A DNA stretch of 64,000 bases, taken from contig NZ_MWOK01000011.1 in the NCBI RefSeq assembly GCF_012932145.1, positions 62,001 to 126,000 on the forward strand. The letters run 5' to 3'. This document shows positions 6,905 to 15,679 of this stretch, in pieces. The DNA comes from Acidovorax sp. SRB_14. Its GTDB lineage: Bacteria; Pseudomonadota; Gammaproteobacteria; Burkholderiales; Burkholderiaceae_C. Below the pieces are notes generated by a model. The model worked only from the letters and a program-made list of their open reading frames with translations. It was not told where the DNA came from and made no database searches. The translations under genes were made by a program, and so were the position numbers. Within the stretch, counting starts at the first letter, position 1, and each line of letters begins with the position of its first letter.

Positions 6905-9900
6905 GCGCGGTGCTCCTCGCGCTGCAGCAGCGCATCCAGCCCATCCAGCAGCGCCAGCGACGGCGCCACCGTGTACACGCCCTGCGCGGGACCGTCGATG
7001 CCGCGCAGGAACAAAAAGAGCGCGCCGCCGAGCTGGCGCGCGGGCTCGTAACCCGCGCCCAGCCGCTCGCGCAGCAGGCGGTGCAGCGCGAGCAGGTAGA
7101 GGGCGGCCTGAACGTCGTAGCGGTGCGCGGCCATGGCGCTGGCGAGGGCGCCGTCGTGGTAAGCACTGGCGCCCTCGCCCAGGTAATTGGACTTGTAGTC
7201 CAGCACCCAGTAGCGCCCGCCGTGCTCGAACACCAGGTCGGCAAACCCCATGAGCATGCCGTGCAGCGCGCGCTCGGGCAGCGGTGCGCGCGCCACCCCG
7301 GCCAGCAGGTGCTGTTGGCACAGGGCATCGACCTCGGCGGCGTGCAGGCGGTCCACGGGCAGCCAGAACTCCATCTCGGGCAGCGTCTGCGCGAGCGTCT
7401 GCAGCGGCACGCCCACGCCCGCCAGCGGCGTGCGCAGCACGGCCGTCAGCCACTGCACCACGGCATCGGCCTCGCCGCCGCGGCCGGCACGCTCGCAGCG
7501 CCAGCGCAGGCGATCGGCCAGCGCTGGCTCAGTGTCCAGCGCAAAGCCTTCGCCGGCCAGCCATTCGAGCTGGGCGTGCAGAAAGTTGCCGGCCACGGCG
7601 CCGCGGGCGAAACGGTGCCAGACCGGTGCCGCGCCGGGCGGCGCACCCGCCGCGACGACGGGCCGAGGCATGTCCAGTGCGGCATCTGCGCCCCCGAAGG
7701 CGCGTTCGTCGTCGGCCGCGCGCGGCGTGTGCAAGGTAAACGCCGGGGTGGCCGCCAGGCCCACGCCGCGCACCAGCTGCGAGAAGCTGCCAATGCCCCA
7801 GCGCCGGTCGAACTCGGCCGCATAGGGCGGCTGCTCGTGCAGCGCCGCGGGCGCGCCGCGTGGCGCCAGCCGCGTGCGCGGCACCTCGTGGAAGCTGGTG
7901 TGCGCGGCGGCCTGCAAGGCGATGCCGGGGCCCTGCGCCAGTGCCTGCAGCGGTGCCAGCCAGTCGGCCGCATCCCGCGCCCCAGGGCCGCCAACGAGGT
8001 AGCCGGTGGCGCTGCGGTGGGTGCTGCACTGCGCGCCCTGGCCCACCTTGAGCGCCGCAAAGCCCAGCCACAGCGCATGGCGCGCGCGCGTCAGCGCCAC
8101 GTAGAGCAGGCGCAGGTCTTCGCGCTGGCGTTCGTGGTCGGCCTGCGCCAGCAGCTGTTCGCTCAGCTGCAGGTACAACGCCCGCTCGCCCTGCGCATCG
8201 GCCAGATTGACAAACGCCGTGCGTTGGCGCGTGACCGCGCGGTAGCGGCAGGCAAATGGCAGGCAGACCACGGGGTATTCGAGCCCCTTGCTCTTGTGCA
8301 CGGTGACCACCTTGACCAGGTCGGCATCGCTCTCCAGGCGCACGATCTGCTCGTCGCCGCTGCCGGCGCCCTCCTGCATCTGCTGGCCCAGCCAGCGGAT
8401 CAGTGCCTGCTCGCCCTCGAGCTGGGCGCTGGCCTCGGCCAGCAGCTCGGCCAGGTGCAGGAAGTTGGTCAGGCGCCGTTCGCCGCCGGGCTCGGCCAGC
8501 CAGCGCGCGGGCAGGCCGAGCTGGTGCAGGCTCTGGCGCAGCATGGTCAGCACGCCCTGCGTCTGCCACACGGCGTGCAGCGCGCGCAGTTGCTCGCTGC
8601 GCGCGTCGAAGGCCTCGTCGTCATCGGCCAGCTGCGCCAACTCGGGCAGCGACAGGCCCACGGTGCGCGTCGCGAGGCCGGCGCGCACGCGGCGCACATC
8701 GAGCGGCGCGGCGACCGCCTGCAGCCAGTGCAGCAGGTCGCGCGCCTCGTCGCTCGCGAACACCGAGTCCTTGTCGGACAGGTAGACCGAGGCCACGCCG
8801 CGCCGGCGCAGCTCGCGCCGCACGGCCTCGGCCTCGCTGCCGGTGCGCACCAGCACGGCGATATCGGCCGGGCGCAGGCGCTGCAAGGGCTGTCCCGCCT
8901 GCGCAAAACCGGCCTGCGCGTCGTTGAGCCAGGTGGCGATGCGCTCGGCGCACAGCGCGGCGAACAGGCGCAGGTGCTGCGCGCCGCTGCGCAGCTCAAG
9001 GTCGTGCTGCACGCACAGCGCAGGCACGGGTCCGTCGGCGCTCTGGAATTGCTCGGCACGGCCGCGCGCCTGCACCGGCAAGAAGGGCAAGGGGTTGTCG
9101 GCCTGCGCGCTGCCGCGGAACAGGAACGCGCCCTCGCCCGCACGCGCCTCGGCGCACGCAAAAGCGTGGTTGACGGCGCGCACCAGGGCCTCGGTGGAGC
9201 GGTGGTTGGTGCCCAGCACATAGTGCCGCCCGGCGGTGGCGCGGCGCGCGGCCAGGTAGCTATAGATGTCGGCGCCGCGAAAGCCGTAGATCGACTGCTT
9301 GGGGTCGCCAATCAAGAGCAGCGCGGTCCCGGGGTCGTTGGCGGACGTGCGGTAGAGCCGGTCGAAGATGCGGTACTGCAGCGGCGAAGTGTCCTGGAAC
9401 TCGTCGATCAGCGCCACCGGGTACTGCGCGGTCATGCGCGCGCGCAGGCGCTCGCCGTTCGGCCCGGCCAGGGCCTGGTCGAGGCGCTGCAGCATGTCGG
9501 CGAAACCGAAGGTGCCGCTTTGCTTCTTGAGCAGGGCCATGCGCGCCTGCACGCAGGCAGCGGCGTGCAGGCGCAGCGCCACCGCCGGATCGGGCAGGGC
9601 CTGCAGCGCAGCGAGCAGGTCGGCAAAGGCCTGGAAATGGTCGGGCAAGGCGATGGGGGGCGCGCCGTCTTTGCGCGAATCCAGCAGGCCTTCGTGGCTT
9701 AGGCGACTTTGCGCCGCTGCGGTGAGTTCCAGCAGACCGGGCTCCGGACTGCGCGCCCAGGCAGCCAGTTGCTCCAGCCATTTGGTGTAGTTGGCGGGTT
9801 TGAGTTTGGTGCGGTTCCAGTCACAGACCTTGGGCGCCGTCTGTCCATCCAGCCACTGCTGCATGGCCTGCGCCCGTTCGGCCCAGCCCTGCTGGAGGGC

Positions 9901-10632
9901 CGCGAGGGCGCTGCGGCGCTCGCGCTGGACGCGCTGCACGGCATCGCCCAACGTGCCCTCGCCCGCGCCGGCAGGCAGCGCCTGCGCGGCCAGGCTGCGC
10001 ATGTCGGCGACCAACGCCTCCACGCCGCCCCAGACCATGAGCACGGCATCGAGCGTGTCGCCGCGCAGCGGGTAGCACTGCTGGCGCCAGTAGTCCTGCG
10101 CGGCCTCGGTCTGCACGGCGCGCTCGTCGGCCGCCAGCTCTTCGTCGAACAGGCTGCCGCTGTCGAACGCGTGTTCGCGCAGCATGCGCTGGCACCAGGC
10201 ATCGATGGTGTGGATGGCCGCGTCGTCCATGCCTTCGGCGGCCATGGCCAGGCGCCAGGCGGCGCTGGCGCGCAGCGGCCCGTCGGGGTAGGACGCCCGC
10301 AGCGCGGCCAGAAAATCGTCGCTGGCCGGCAGCTCGGCTTCGCCGCGAAAGCACTGTGCGGCTTCGAGCAGGCGCGCACGGATGCGGTCGGACAGCTCGC
10401 GCGTGGCCGCTCGCGTGAACGTCATGACCAGGATCTCCGCCGGACGCAGCGGCCGGGCAAAGGCGCTGCCCTCGCCATGGCCCAGCACCAGGCGCAGGTA
10501 GAGCGAGGCAATGGTCCAGGTCTTGCCGGTGCCGGCGCTGGCCTCGATCAAACGGCTGCCCCACAACGGAAAATCGAGGGCCTGCAGGGCGGTGCTGTCG
10601 CCCCCCTGCGGCGCGGTCGCTGCAGCGCTCAT
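6901..10632 (-). CDS. recB: exodeoxyribonuclease V subunit beta (RecB helicase-nuclease)
   Basis: 1243 residues. Start ATG at 10632 overlaps the recC stop (ATGA). A longer frame extends into recC but is not needed. UvrD-like SF1A helicase motifs are in order: Walker A IEASAGTGKTWTIASLYLRL (about residues 25-40), MTFTRAATRELSDRIR, VALIDEFQDTSPLQYRIFD, LIGDPKQSIYGFRGADI, VTVHKSKGLEYPVV and LLYVALTRARHAL. The C-terminal RecB nuclease carries GNFLHAQLEWL and GFADLVFEHGGRYWVLDYKSNYLG, with the catalytic D...DYK. It provides the 3'-5' motor and the single nuclease centre of RecBCD. Shares ATGA overlaps with both recC and recD. Confidence 0.97.
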   Translation of the reverse strand: MSAAATAPQGGDSTALQALDFPLWGSRLIEASAGTGKTWTIASLYLRLVLGHGEGSAFARPLRPAEILVMTFTRAATRELSDRIRARLLEAAQCFRGEAELPASDDFLAALRASYPDGPLRASAAWRLAMAAEGMDDAAIHTIDAWCQRMLREHAFDSGSLFDEELAADERAVQTEAAQDYWRQQCYPLRGDTLDAVLMVWGGVEALVADMRSLAAQALPAGAGEGTLGDAVQRVQRERRSALAALQQGWAERAQAMQQWLDGQTAPKVCDWNRTKLKPANYTKWLEQLAAWARSPEPGLLELTAAAQSRLSHEGLLDSRKDGAPPIALPDHFQAFADLLAALQALPDPAVALRLHAAACVQARMALLKKQSGTFGFADMLQRLDQALAGPNGERLRARMTAQYPVALIDEFQDTSPLQYRIFDRLYRTSANDPGTALLLIGDPKQSIYGFRGADIYSYLAARRATAGRHYVLGTNHRSTEALVRAVNHAFACAEARAGEGAFLFRGSAQADNPLPFLPVQARGRAEQFQSADGPVPALCVQHDLELRSGAQHLRLFAALCAERIATWLNDAQAGFAQAGQPLQRLRPADIAVLVRTGSEAEAVRRELRRRGVASVYLSDKDSVFASDEARDLLHWLQAVAAPLDVRRVRAGLATRTVGLSLPELAQLADDDEAFDARSEQLRALHAVWQTQGVLTMLRQSLHQLGLPARWLAEPGGERRLTNFLHLAELLAEASAQLEGEQALIRWLGQQMQEGAGSGDEQIVRLESDADLVKVVTVHKSKGLEYPVVCLPFACRYRAVTRQRTAFVNLADAQGERALYLQLSEQLLAQADHERQREDLRLLYVALTRARHALWLGFAALKVGQGAQCSTHRSATGYLVGGPGARDAADWLAPLQALAQGPGIALQAAAHTSFHEVPRTRLAPRGAPAALHEQPPYAAEFDRRWGIGSFSQLVRGVGLAATPAFTLHTPRAADDERAFGGADAALDMPRPVVAAGAPPGAAPVWHRFARGAVAGNFLHAQLEWLAGEGFALDTEPALADRLRWRCERAGRGGEADAVVQWLTAVLRTPLAGVGVPLQTLAQTLPEMEFWLPVDRLHAAEVDALCQQHLLAGVARAPLPERALHGMLMGFADLVFEHGGRYWVLDYKSNYLGEGASAYHDGALASAMAAHRYDVQAALYLLALHRLLRERLGAGYEPARQLGGALFLFLRGIDGPAQGVYTVAPSLALLDGLDALLQREEHRA

Positions 10633-13600
10633 GCGGTGGCCCCTTCGGTGGGGCCGGTGGCAGGGGCGTGGGGCACGGCCCGCACGCCGGTGGCGGCCCA
10701 GTGCGCCAGCGGCCCGTACACGGCGTGCGCGAGCCCCTCGAAACGGCCATCGCCGGTGAGCGCCTCGAAGTCGGGGTAGACGCGCGCCAGGCAGGGTTCG
10801 ATCCCCTCGCCCTCGCGCTGGAAACTGCCGCCATACACCAGGGCGGGATCGCCGCCTGTCGCGAGCGCCAAGCCGGTGCGCAGGGACAGCGGCAGCGGTT
10901 CCTGCATGCCGTCGCGCCAGACGTCCAGCAAAGCGCCGAGCGTGGCACGGGCCTCCCCGCCGTCCAACGGCGCCAGGTGCAGCGTGGCATCGCGCCCCAC
11001 CAGCAGGCCATGCACGGCGACGCCGCTGGCGGCAGCAGCCAGGCTGCGCACCCAAGGCACGAGCAGCGCATCGGCGCGCGCCGTGCCTTGGCGGGCGTCC
11101 TGCAGCAGGCGCGAGGGGGTGAGTTCCAGCCACACGGGCAGGCCGTCCGCGCCTGAACGCAGCGGATCCAGCCAGTCCTCGATCGCGGCACCGGTGCCAT
11201 CCTGCGGCGCCCAGCGCAGCGGCTGGCGTGCCACGGGCTCGGAGTGCAGTGCCTGTGCGGCCTGCCATGCCCGCAGCAGCGGCAGCAGCACGTCGGCCAT
11301 CTGGCGCTGTGCGCGCTCGGCAAACCCTCCCAGGGGCAAGCGCCCGGCGCGGCGCAGGCGCTCCAAGCGCACTTCGACCAGGGCGGCCACATCGACGCCC
11401 TCACGACCCGGCGGTCCCTGTGCCATGTCGGCCAGCACGCCGTCGACCAGCGCGCGCACCACACCGTACTCCTCGAGACCGCCGATGCCGAAGGACTCGT
11501 CGTCCGCACGGTCCTCTTCGGCGGCATCGAACACCACGCCCAGGCGTTCCGCAAAAAAGGTCTTGACCGGGTGGCGCAGAAAACGCGCCAGCTGTTTCAC
11601 CGAAAGCGGCACGGGGATGCCGTGCGGGGCCGCAGACACCAGCGCCAGTGCACTTGCCGCGCCGCCCTCCTCTGGACCGCTGTGCGCGCTCTCGGCCAGC
11701 GCGGGCACGGCATGCGCGGAGCGCCACTCGCGGGCATGGGTCCACAGGCCGTCGCGGCCTTCGAAGTAGCGTCGGCTGAAGGGCTGCAGCGGGTGCTCGG
11801 TGGTGCGCTGCGCCAGCACATCGCCACTCCAGCCGGCGGCCAGGTAATCGCGCAGCTGCGACACCAGCACCGACGGTGGCTGCACGCTGTTGTCACGCAC
11901 GCTGCGCCCGGTCCAGCTGAGGTACAGCACGCGCCGTGCGGACAGCAGCGCTTCGAGCATCAGCTGCCGGTCGTCGCTCTGGCGCGAGCGGTCGCCCGCG
12001 CGCGCCTGGCCGGGCAGTCCCATCAGGTCAAAGTCGCTGCGCGGCGCACGGCGCGGGTAGTCGCCATCGTTCATGCCCAGCAGGCAGATCACCTCGAAGG
12101 GAATGGCGCGCATCGGCATCAGGGTGCAGAAAGTCACGCCGCCGGCGCGAAACCGCTGCTGGAGCAGCGGCTCTTCGAGCGTGTCCATCCAGGCCTGTCG
12201 CACCACCGGCAGCGGTACCGCGTCGGTGAAGCCGGCCTGCGCACAGGCGTCTTGCCAGCGGGTCATGGCGGCGTCGAGCGCATCGAGGGTCTGGCGGTCC
12301 AGCTCGTCGGTTGCTTGCGCCAGACCGGCCACCAGGGCGCGGCAGCGCTGCGCCCATTGCGCGGGTGGGGCCGGTGTGCGCGCCTGGGCGCGCCACTGCT
12401 CGAGGCGCCAGAGCAAGCTCGCCAGCGCTCCGGCCAGCTCGGCCTCCAGACCCCCCACTTCGCCATACGGCTCGATGCCGGCAAAGCCCACGCTGCCACT
12501 GGTGTAGCCGAGCAGCATGCGCTGCAGGCCAAATTCGCCCGTGTTCTGCGCACCACACGCGGCCAGGTCCAGATCGGTGCGTTGGTCTTCGTTCAGGCCC
12601 CAGCGAATGCCCGCGCCGACCATCCATTGGGCCAGGCGCACCTGCGCTTCGGCCGACACGCCCAGGCGCGCTGCGACGGCGGGCACCTCCAGCAGGTCGC
12701 GCAGTTCGCTGAGCCTGCAGCGTTGACCGGGCAGGCGCAGCAGCCAGTCCAGCGCGCCCACCAGAGGGCTGCTGGCACGCGCGCCGAGGTCGGTGATGTC
12801 AAACGGAATGTAGCGCGCATCGTGGCGCCCATACTGGCCAAAAACCGCGCGGATGGCAGGCGCAATGGTCTCGATATCGGGCACCATCACGACCACATCG
12901 CGCGGCTGCAAGGGCGCCCCGCCCGGCGGCACTGCCAGCCATTGCAGCAGCTGGTCGTGCAATACCTCGACTTCGCGCAGCGCACTGTGGGCCACATGAA
13001 AGACGATGGAGACGTCGGCCGGGTCGACGTCGCGGACCGGGTGCTCGGCCAAAGGCACCAGATCGCGGATGCGGTTCTGGACCTGGGCGAGCAAAGGTGC
13101 ATCCGGTGCCTCTTCGCTCTCGTCAAACAGGTCGATGCGCGGCAGGGCAAAGCGCTCCTGCGCCTGCTGGGCGTCGTCGAACGTGTCAAGCTGGCGCACG
13201 AAATCACGGCCCTGGTGGCCCCAGGCGGCCAGCAGCGGGTGGGCATGGACATGCATCTGTTCAAGCGGCACGGCCGCCAGATCACGCCCGCCGCGCAAGG
13301 GCTGGCGCCGGCGCTCCATGCGCAGCAAGTCGCGCCCGTCCAGGGTGTCGGCCCAATGGAAACGGCAGGGGTTGGGGATGGCCAGCAAGACCTGGCTGTG
13401 AGCGGCCAGGGCGGCGAGGGTCTGGAGCACCGGCAAGGGCACATGCGCCATGCCAAACAGCACGATGCGCCGCGCCACGGGCATCGCCAGCGGGCCGCCC
13501 CCTTCCAAAACACCCAGCGCACGCTGGTGGATGTGGGGTCGGATGGCACTGCGCTCGCGCTCCTGCAGCGTGTCCAGCACCGCGCGCCAGAGCATGGGTT

Positions 13601-14153
13601 GCCAACGCTGGTCGGGCGGCAGGGCCAGGTCAGCACGCCCCGGCGCGGCCAGCACGTCGCGCCCCCCCCCCCAAGCTTCCAGCCAGTCGGGACGGTACAC
13701 CTGATACTGGTCAAACAGGTCGGCCAGGCGGGCGGCCAGCTGCAGCAGGCGCTCGGGCTCGCCCGAACGCAGGAACCCCGCCACGGGCTCGAATCCGGGC
13801 TGCGCCAGCAAGCCGGGCAAATGGCGCATCAGGCGCCAGGTGAGCGCCGTCTTGTCCACGGGCGACTGGGCAGGAACCTGCTCGCGCCCCAGCACCTGTC
13901 GGTAAGTGCGCCACAGAAATCGCGAGGGCAGCTCCACCCGGGTGGCTGCGCAAACCCCCCCACTGCGGGCCAATGCCATCTTGAACCACTCGGCCATGCC
14001 ATTGCTTTGCACCAGCACGACCTCTTCTTCCAGCGGCGCCAGAGGGCGTTGGCGGAGCCAAGCGAATACGGTGTCGGAAAGCGTTTCGGTGCGGTTGCTG
14101 TGCAGGGCAAGCAAACCGGACTGGAGGGGGACATTCACACGGGCAGCTTCCAT
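10629..14153 (-). CDS. recC: exodeoxyribonuclease V subunit gamma (RecC)
   Basis: 1174 residues from ATG at 14153 (MEAARVNVPLQSGLLALHSNRTE), the usual RecC beginning. An upstream in-frame start at 14324 would add 57 residues with no family match and run into a terminator-like hairpin. Landmarks are VVLVQSNGMAEWFKMALA, FLWRTYRQVLG, VLFGMAHVPLP, MRAIPFEVICLLGMNDGDYPRR and DFDLMG. RecC has a dead helicase/nuclease fold and reads Chi for the complex. First gene of recC-recB-recD. The gene contains a run of 11 G on its coding strand (13662-13672) within EAWGGGRDVL. The frame is open through it here, but this is a slippage-prone spot. Confidence 0.95.
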   Translation of the reverse strand: MEAARVNVPLQSGLLALHSNRTETLSDTVFAWLRQRPLAPLEEEVVLVQSNGMAEWFKMALARSGGVCAATRVELPSRFLWRTYRQVLGREQVPAQSPVDKTALTWRLMRHLPGLLAQPGFEPVAGFLRSGEPERLLQLAARLADLFDQYQVYRPDWLEAWGGGRDVLAAPGRADLALPPDQRWQPMLWRAVLDTLQERERSAIRPHIHQRALGVLEGGGPLAMPVARRIVLFGMAHVPLPVLQTLAALAAHSQVLLAIPNPCRFHWADTLDGRDLLRMERRRQPLRGGRDLAAVPLEQMHVHAHPLLAAWGHQGRDFVRQLDTFDDAQQAQERFALPRIDLFDESEEAPDAPLLAQVQNRIRDLVPLAEHPVRDVDPADVSIVFHVAHSALREVEVLHDQLLQWLAVPPGGAPLQPRDVVVMVPDIETIAPAIRAVFGQYGRHDARYIPFDITDLGARASSPLVGALDWLLRLPGQRCRLSELRDLLEVPAVAARLGVSAEAQVRLAQWMVGAGIRWGLNEDQRTDLDLAACGAQNTGEFGLQRMLLGYTSGSVGFAGIEPYGEVGGLEAELAGALASLLWRLEQWRAQARTPAPPAQWAQRCRALVAGLAQATDELDRQTLDALDAAMTRWQDACAQAGFTDAVPLPVVRQAWMDTLEEPLLQQRFRAGGVTFCTLMPMRAIPFEVICLLGMNDGDYPRRAPRSDFDLMGLPGQARAGDRSRQSDDRQLMLEALLSARRVLYLSWTGRSVRDNSVQPPSVLVSQLRDYLAAGWSGDVLAQRTTEHPLQPFSRRYFEGRDGLWTHAREWRSAHAVPALAESAHSGPEEGGAASALALVSAAPHGIPVPLSVKQLARFLRHPVKTFFAERLGVVFDAAEEDRADDESFGIGGLEEYGVVRALVDGVLADMAQGPPGREGVDVAALVEVRLERLRRAGRLPLGGFAERAQRQMADVLLPLLRAWQAAQALHSEPVARQPLRWAPQDGTGAAIEDWLDPLRSGADGLPVWLELTPSRLLQDARQGTARADALLVPWVRSLAAAASGVAVHGLLVGRDATLHLAPLDGGEARATLGALLDVWRDGMQEPLPLSLRTGLALATGGDPALVYGGSFQREGEGIEPCLARVYPDFEALTGDGRFEGLAHAVYGPLAHWAATGVRAVPHAPATGPTEGATA
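13662..13672. repeat. 11-base C (coding-strand G) homopolymer within recC
   Basis: Eleven consecutive C on the plus strand encode glycines of EAWGGGRDVL in RecC. Gain or loss of one base would shift the recC frame about 160 codons in. Could be true biology or an assembly-sensitive site. Confidence 0.9.
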
Positions 14154-14309
14154 GTTCGGGCAGGTGAAAAACGGGGCACCCCGGACCACCGCAGCACAAA
14201 GATCAGCCAGACCGGCGCATCCCCAGGAACTGCCATCATGACCCATTTTCTCGGCAATGGTTTCGCCGAAAGCCCATCTGGCATCCGGTAGAGCGCGCCA
14301 ATTTCGGGC

Positions 14310-14342
14310 AAAAAAAAAGCCCACTGAAAGTGGGCTTTTTTT
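14310..14342. terminator. bidirectional rho-independent terminator-like hairpin
   Basis: AAGCCCACT-GAA-AGTGGGCTT stem (14317-14337) is flanked by an A run before and a T run after, so it can terminate in either direction. It lies about 160 bp upstream of recC, and may insulate recC from minus-strand transcription arriving from the IS or end a small plus-strand transcript. Confidence 0.75.
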
Positions 14343-14631
14343 GAAGCGTTGCCGCCTTATTTGGTTGCGCGAGGAGCTGGGTTATGAGGCTACAGAAATT
14401 GCTGTGTATATGCAGCGATTTCTCTCGGCGCAACGTGAGCCTAAACGGCTTTACACCACGTCTTCCTATGATAGACGAAACCTGCGCTGTGACAATCGAA
14501 GCCGAACAACCCCGGACGATCCCTCACCCTGTCACAGCTGCCCCACAAGACACTGCGATGCCAGTTCGCAGATGGAAGCCCAAAAGGACCATTGGGTCCA
14601 CAGAAGGGTTGACAGACACACATCACATTAA
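14343..14631. other. unassigned stretch with a weak ORF interrupted by an IS
   Basis: No recognised gene. A weak plus-strand frame from 14384 (reading MIDETCAVTIEAEQPRTI further in) runs into the IS5 element at 14632 and stops two codons inside it. If the element and its TAA duplication are removed, the frame continues beyond 15505 as ...HHIKSKDWEPA and stops. This may be a small gene truncated by the IS, or chance. Confidence 0.3.
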
Positions 14632-15504
14632 GAGCGACTAACAAAACCATGTCATCGCCAAGCGCGGGAGAGGCGTTTGACGAGCGATGGGACGAATCAA
14701 AAACAAAGAAATCAGCGCGGCGCTATACAAGAAGATTGCGCCATTGCTGCCCGTGGTGACGCCTTCTGCCAAGGGTGGGCGGCCGCGACTGAGCGATAAG
14801 CAAGCGCTCAACGGCATCCTTTTCGAGCTTCGCACGGGCATCCCTTGGGAAGAGCTACCCCAGGAATTGGGCTTTGGCAGCGGCATGACCTGCTGGCGAC
14901 GACTTCGCGACTGGCAAACTGCAGGGGTGTGGCACCGCCTGCACCTGGCACTTCTGAGCGAACTGCGCAGCGCTGACAAGCTCGACCTCAGTCGCGCCAG
15001 CATGGATGGGGCCAGCGTGCCCAGCCCCCGGGGGGTCCGCACACGGGGCCCAACCCCACGGACCGAGGCAAACTCGGCAGCAAGCGCCACCTGATCACGG
15101 ACCGCCATGGCATCCCGCTGATTTTTTGCGTCACCGGGGCCAATCGCCACGATTCGGTGGTGTTCGAGGAACTGGTCGATGCCCTGCCAGCTGTAAGCGG
15201 CAAGCGGGGCAGACCACGCAGGTGGCCCGGAAAATTGCATGCGGATAAGGGATACGACTTCGCGCGATGCCGCGCTCACCTCAAGCTCCGAGGCATCCAG
15301 GATCGCATTGCCCGCAGAGGCATCGAGCGCAACGATCGGCTCGGGCGCCACCGCTGGGTGGTCGAGCGCACTCACTCTTGGCTGGCTGCCTTTGGCAAGC
15401 TGCGTACCCGCTTCGAGCGTCGCATCGACGTTCATGTCGCGCTGCTTTCCCTGGCCTGCTGCGTCATCTGCATTCGAACTCTCGCCACGTTTTGTTAGCC
15501 GCTC
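14632..15504 (+). mobile_element. complete IS5-family insertion sequence (IS427-like), 873 bp
   Basis: Terminal inverted repeats are GAGCGACTAACAAAAC at 14632 and the complement of GAGCGGCTAACAAAAC ending at 15504, with one mismatch. A direct TAA target duplication flanks it (14629-14631 and 15505-15507). One transposase is encoded in two overlapping frames. Size, TNA target and frame arrangement fit the IS5 family. Confidence 0.9.
14687..15498 (+). CDS. IS5-family transposase made by -1 frameshift
   Basis: The first frame starts at 14687 (MGRIKNKEISAALYKKIAPL) and includes the N-terminal DUF4096-type domain (GGRPRLSDKQALNGILFEL; GIPWEELPQELGFGSGMTCWRRL). Near the G6 run at 15030-15035 a -1 shift joins it to the second frame (GPHTGPNPTDRGKLG... 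onward), which carries the rest of the DDE domain. The catalytic acids are D in SMDGASVP, D in TGANRHDS and E in RWVVERTHSWL with following Arg. Read with the shift, the product is about 270 residues, normal for this group. Programmed slippage at such G or A runs is known for IS427-like elements. The element appears intact. Confidence 0.88.
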
Positions 15505-15679
15505 TAAGTCCAAAGACTGGGAGCCGGCCTAATGTTCGACTCGACCCACCGCCGCACGCGAGGCGACCATATACCGCGCCACTGACAGGAGCGCCCTCTT
15601 GAGCAAGACGACGTCGCTCTAAAAATCAGCGCAATGCTTCAGGATTCAGGCTGCAGTTTTAAACGCCCATGGTGCGGAG

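Noticed and set aside
4713-7328. Upstream extension of the DUF2946 frame through recD
   Set aside because: Extra sequence is a recD shadow. The signal peptide at 4712 fixes the start.
4811-9702. Long plus-strand open frames opposite recD and recB
   Set aside because: They are Arg/Gln/Ala-rich low-information translations with no motifs, typical shadows of high-GC genes.
11244-14291. 1015-codon plus-strand frame opposite recC
   Set aside because: No family resemblance. recC motifs on the minus strand explain the open frame.
14236-14433. Minus-strand small ORF upstream of recC
   Set aside because: It is read through the terminator hairpin and lacks a match. Not a credible gene.
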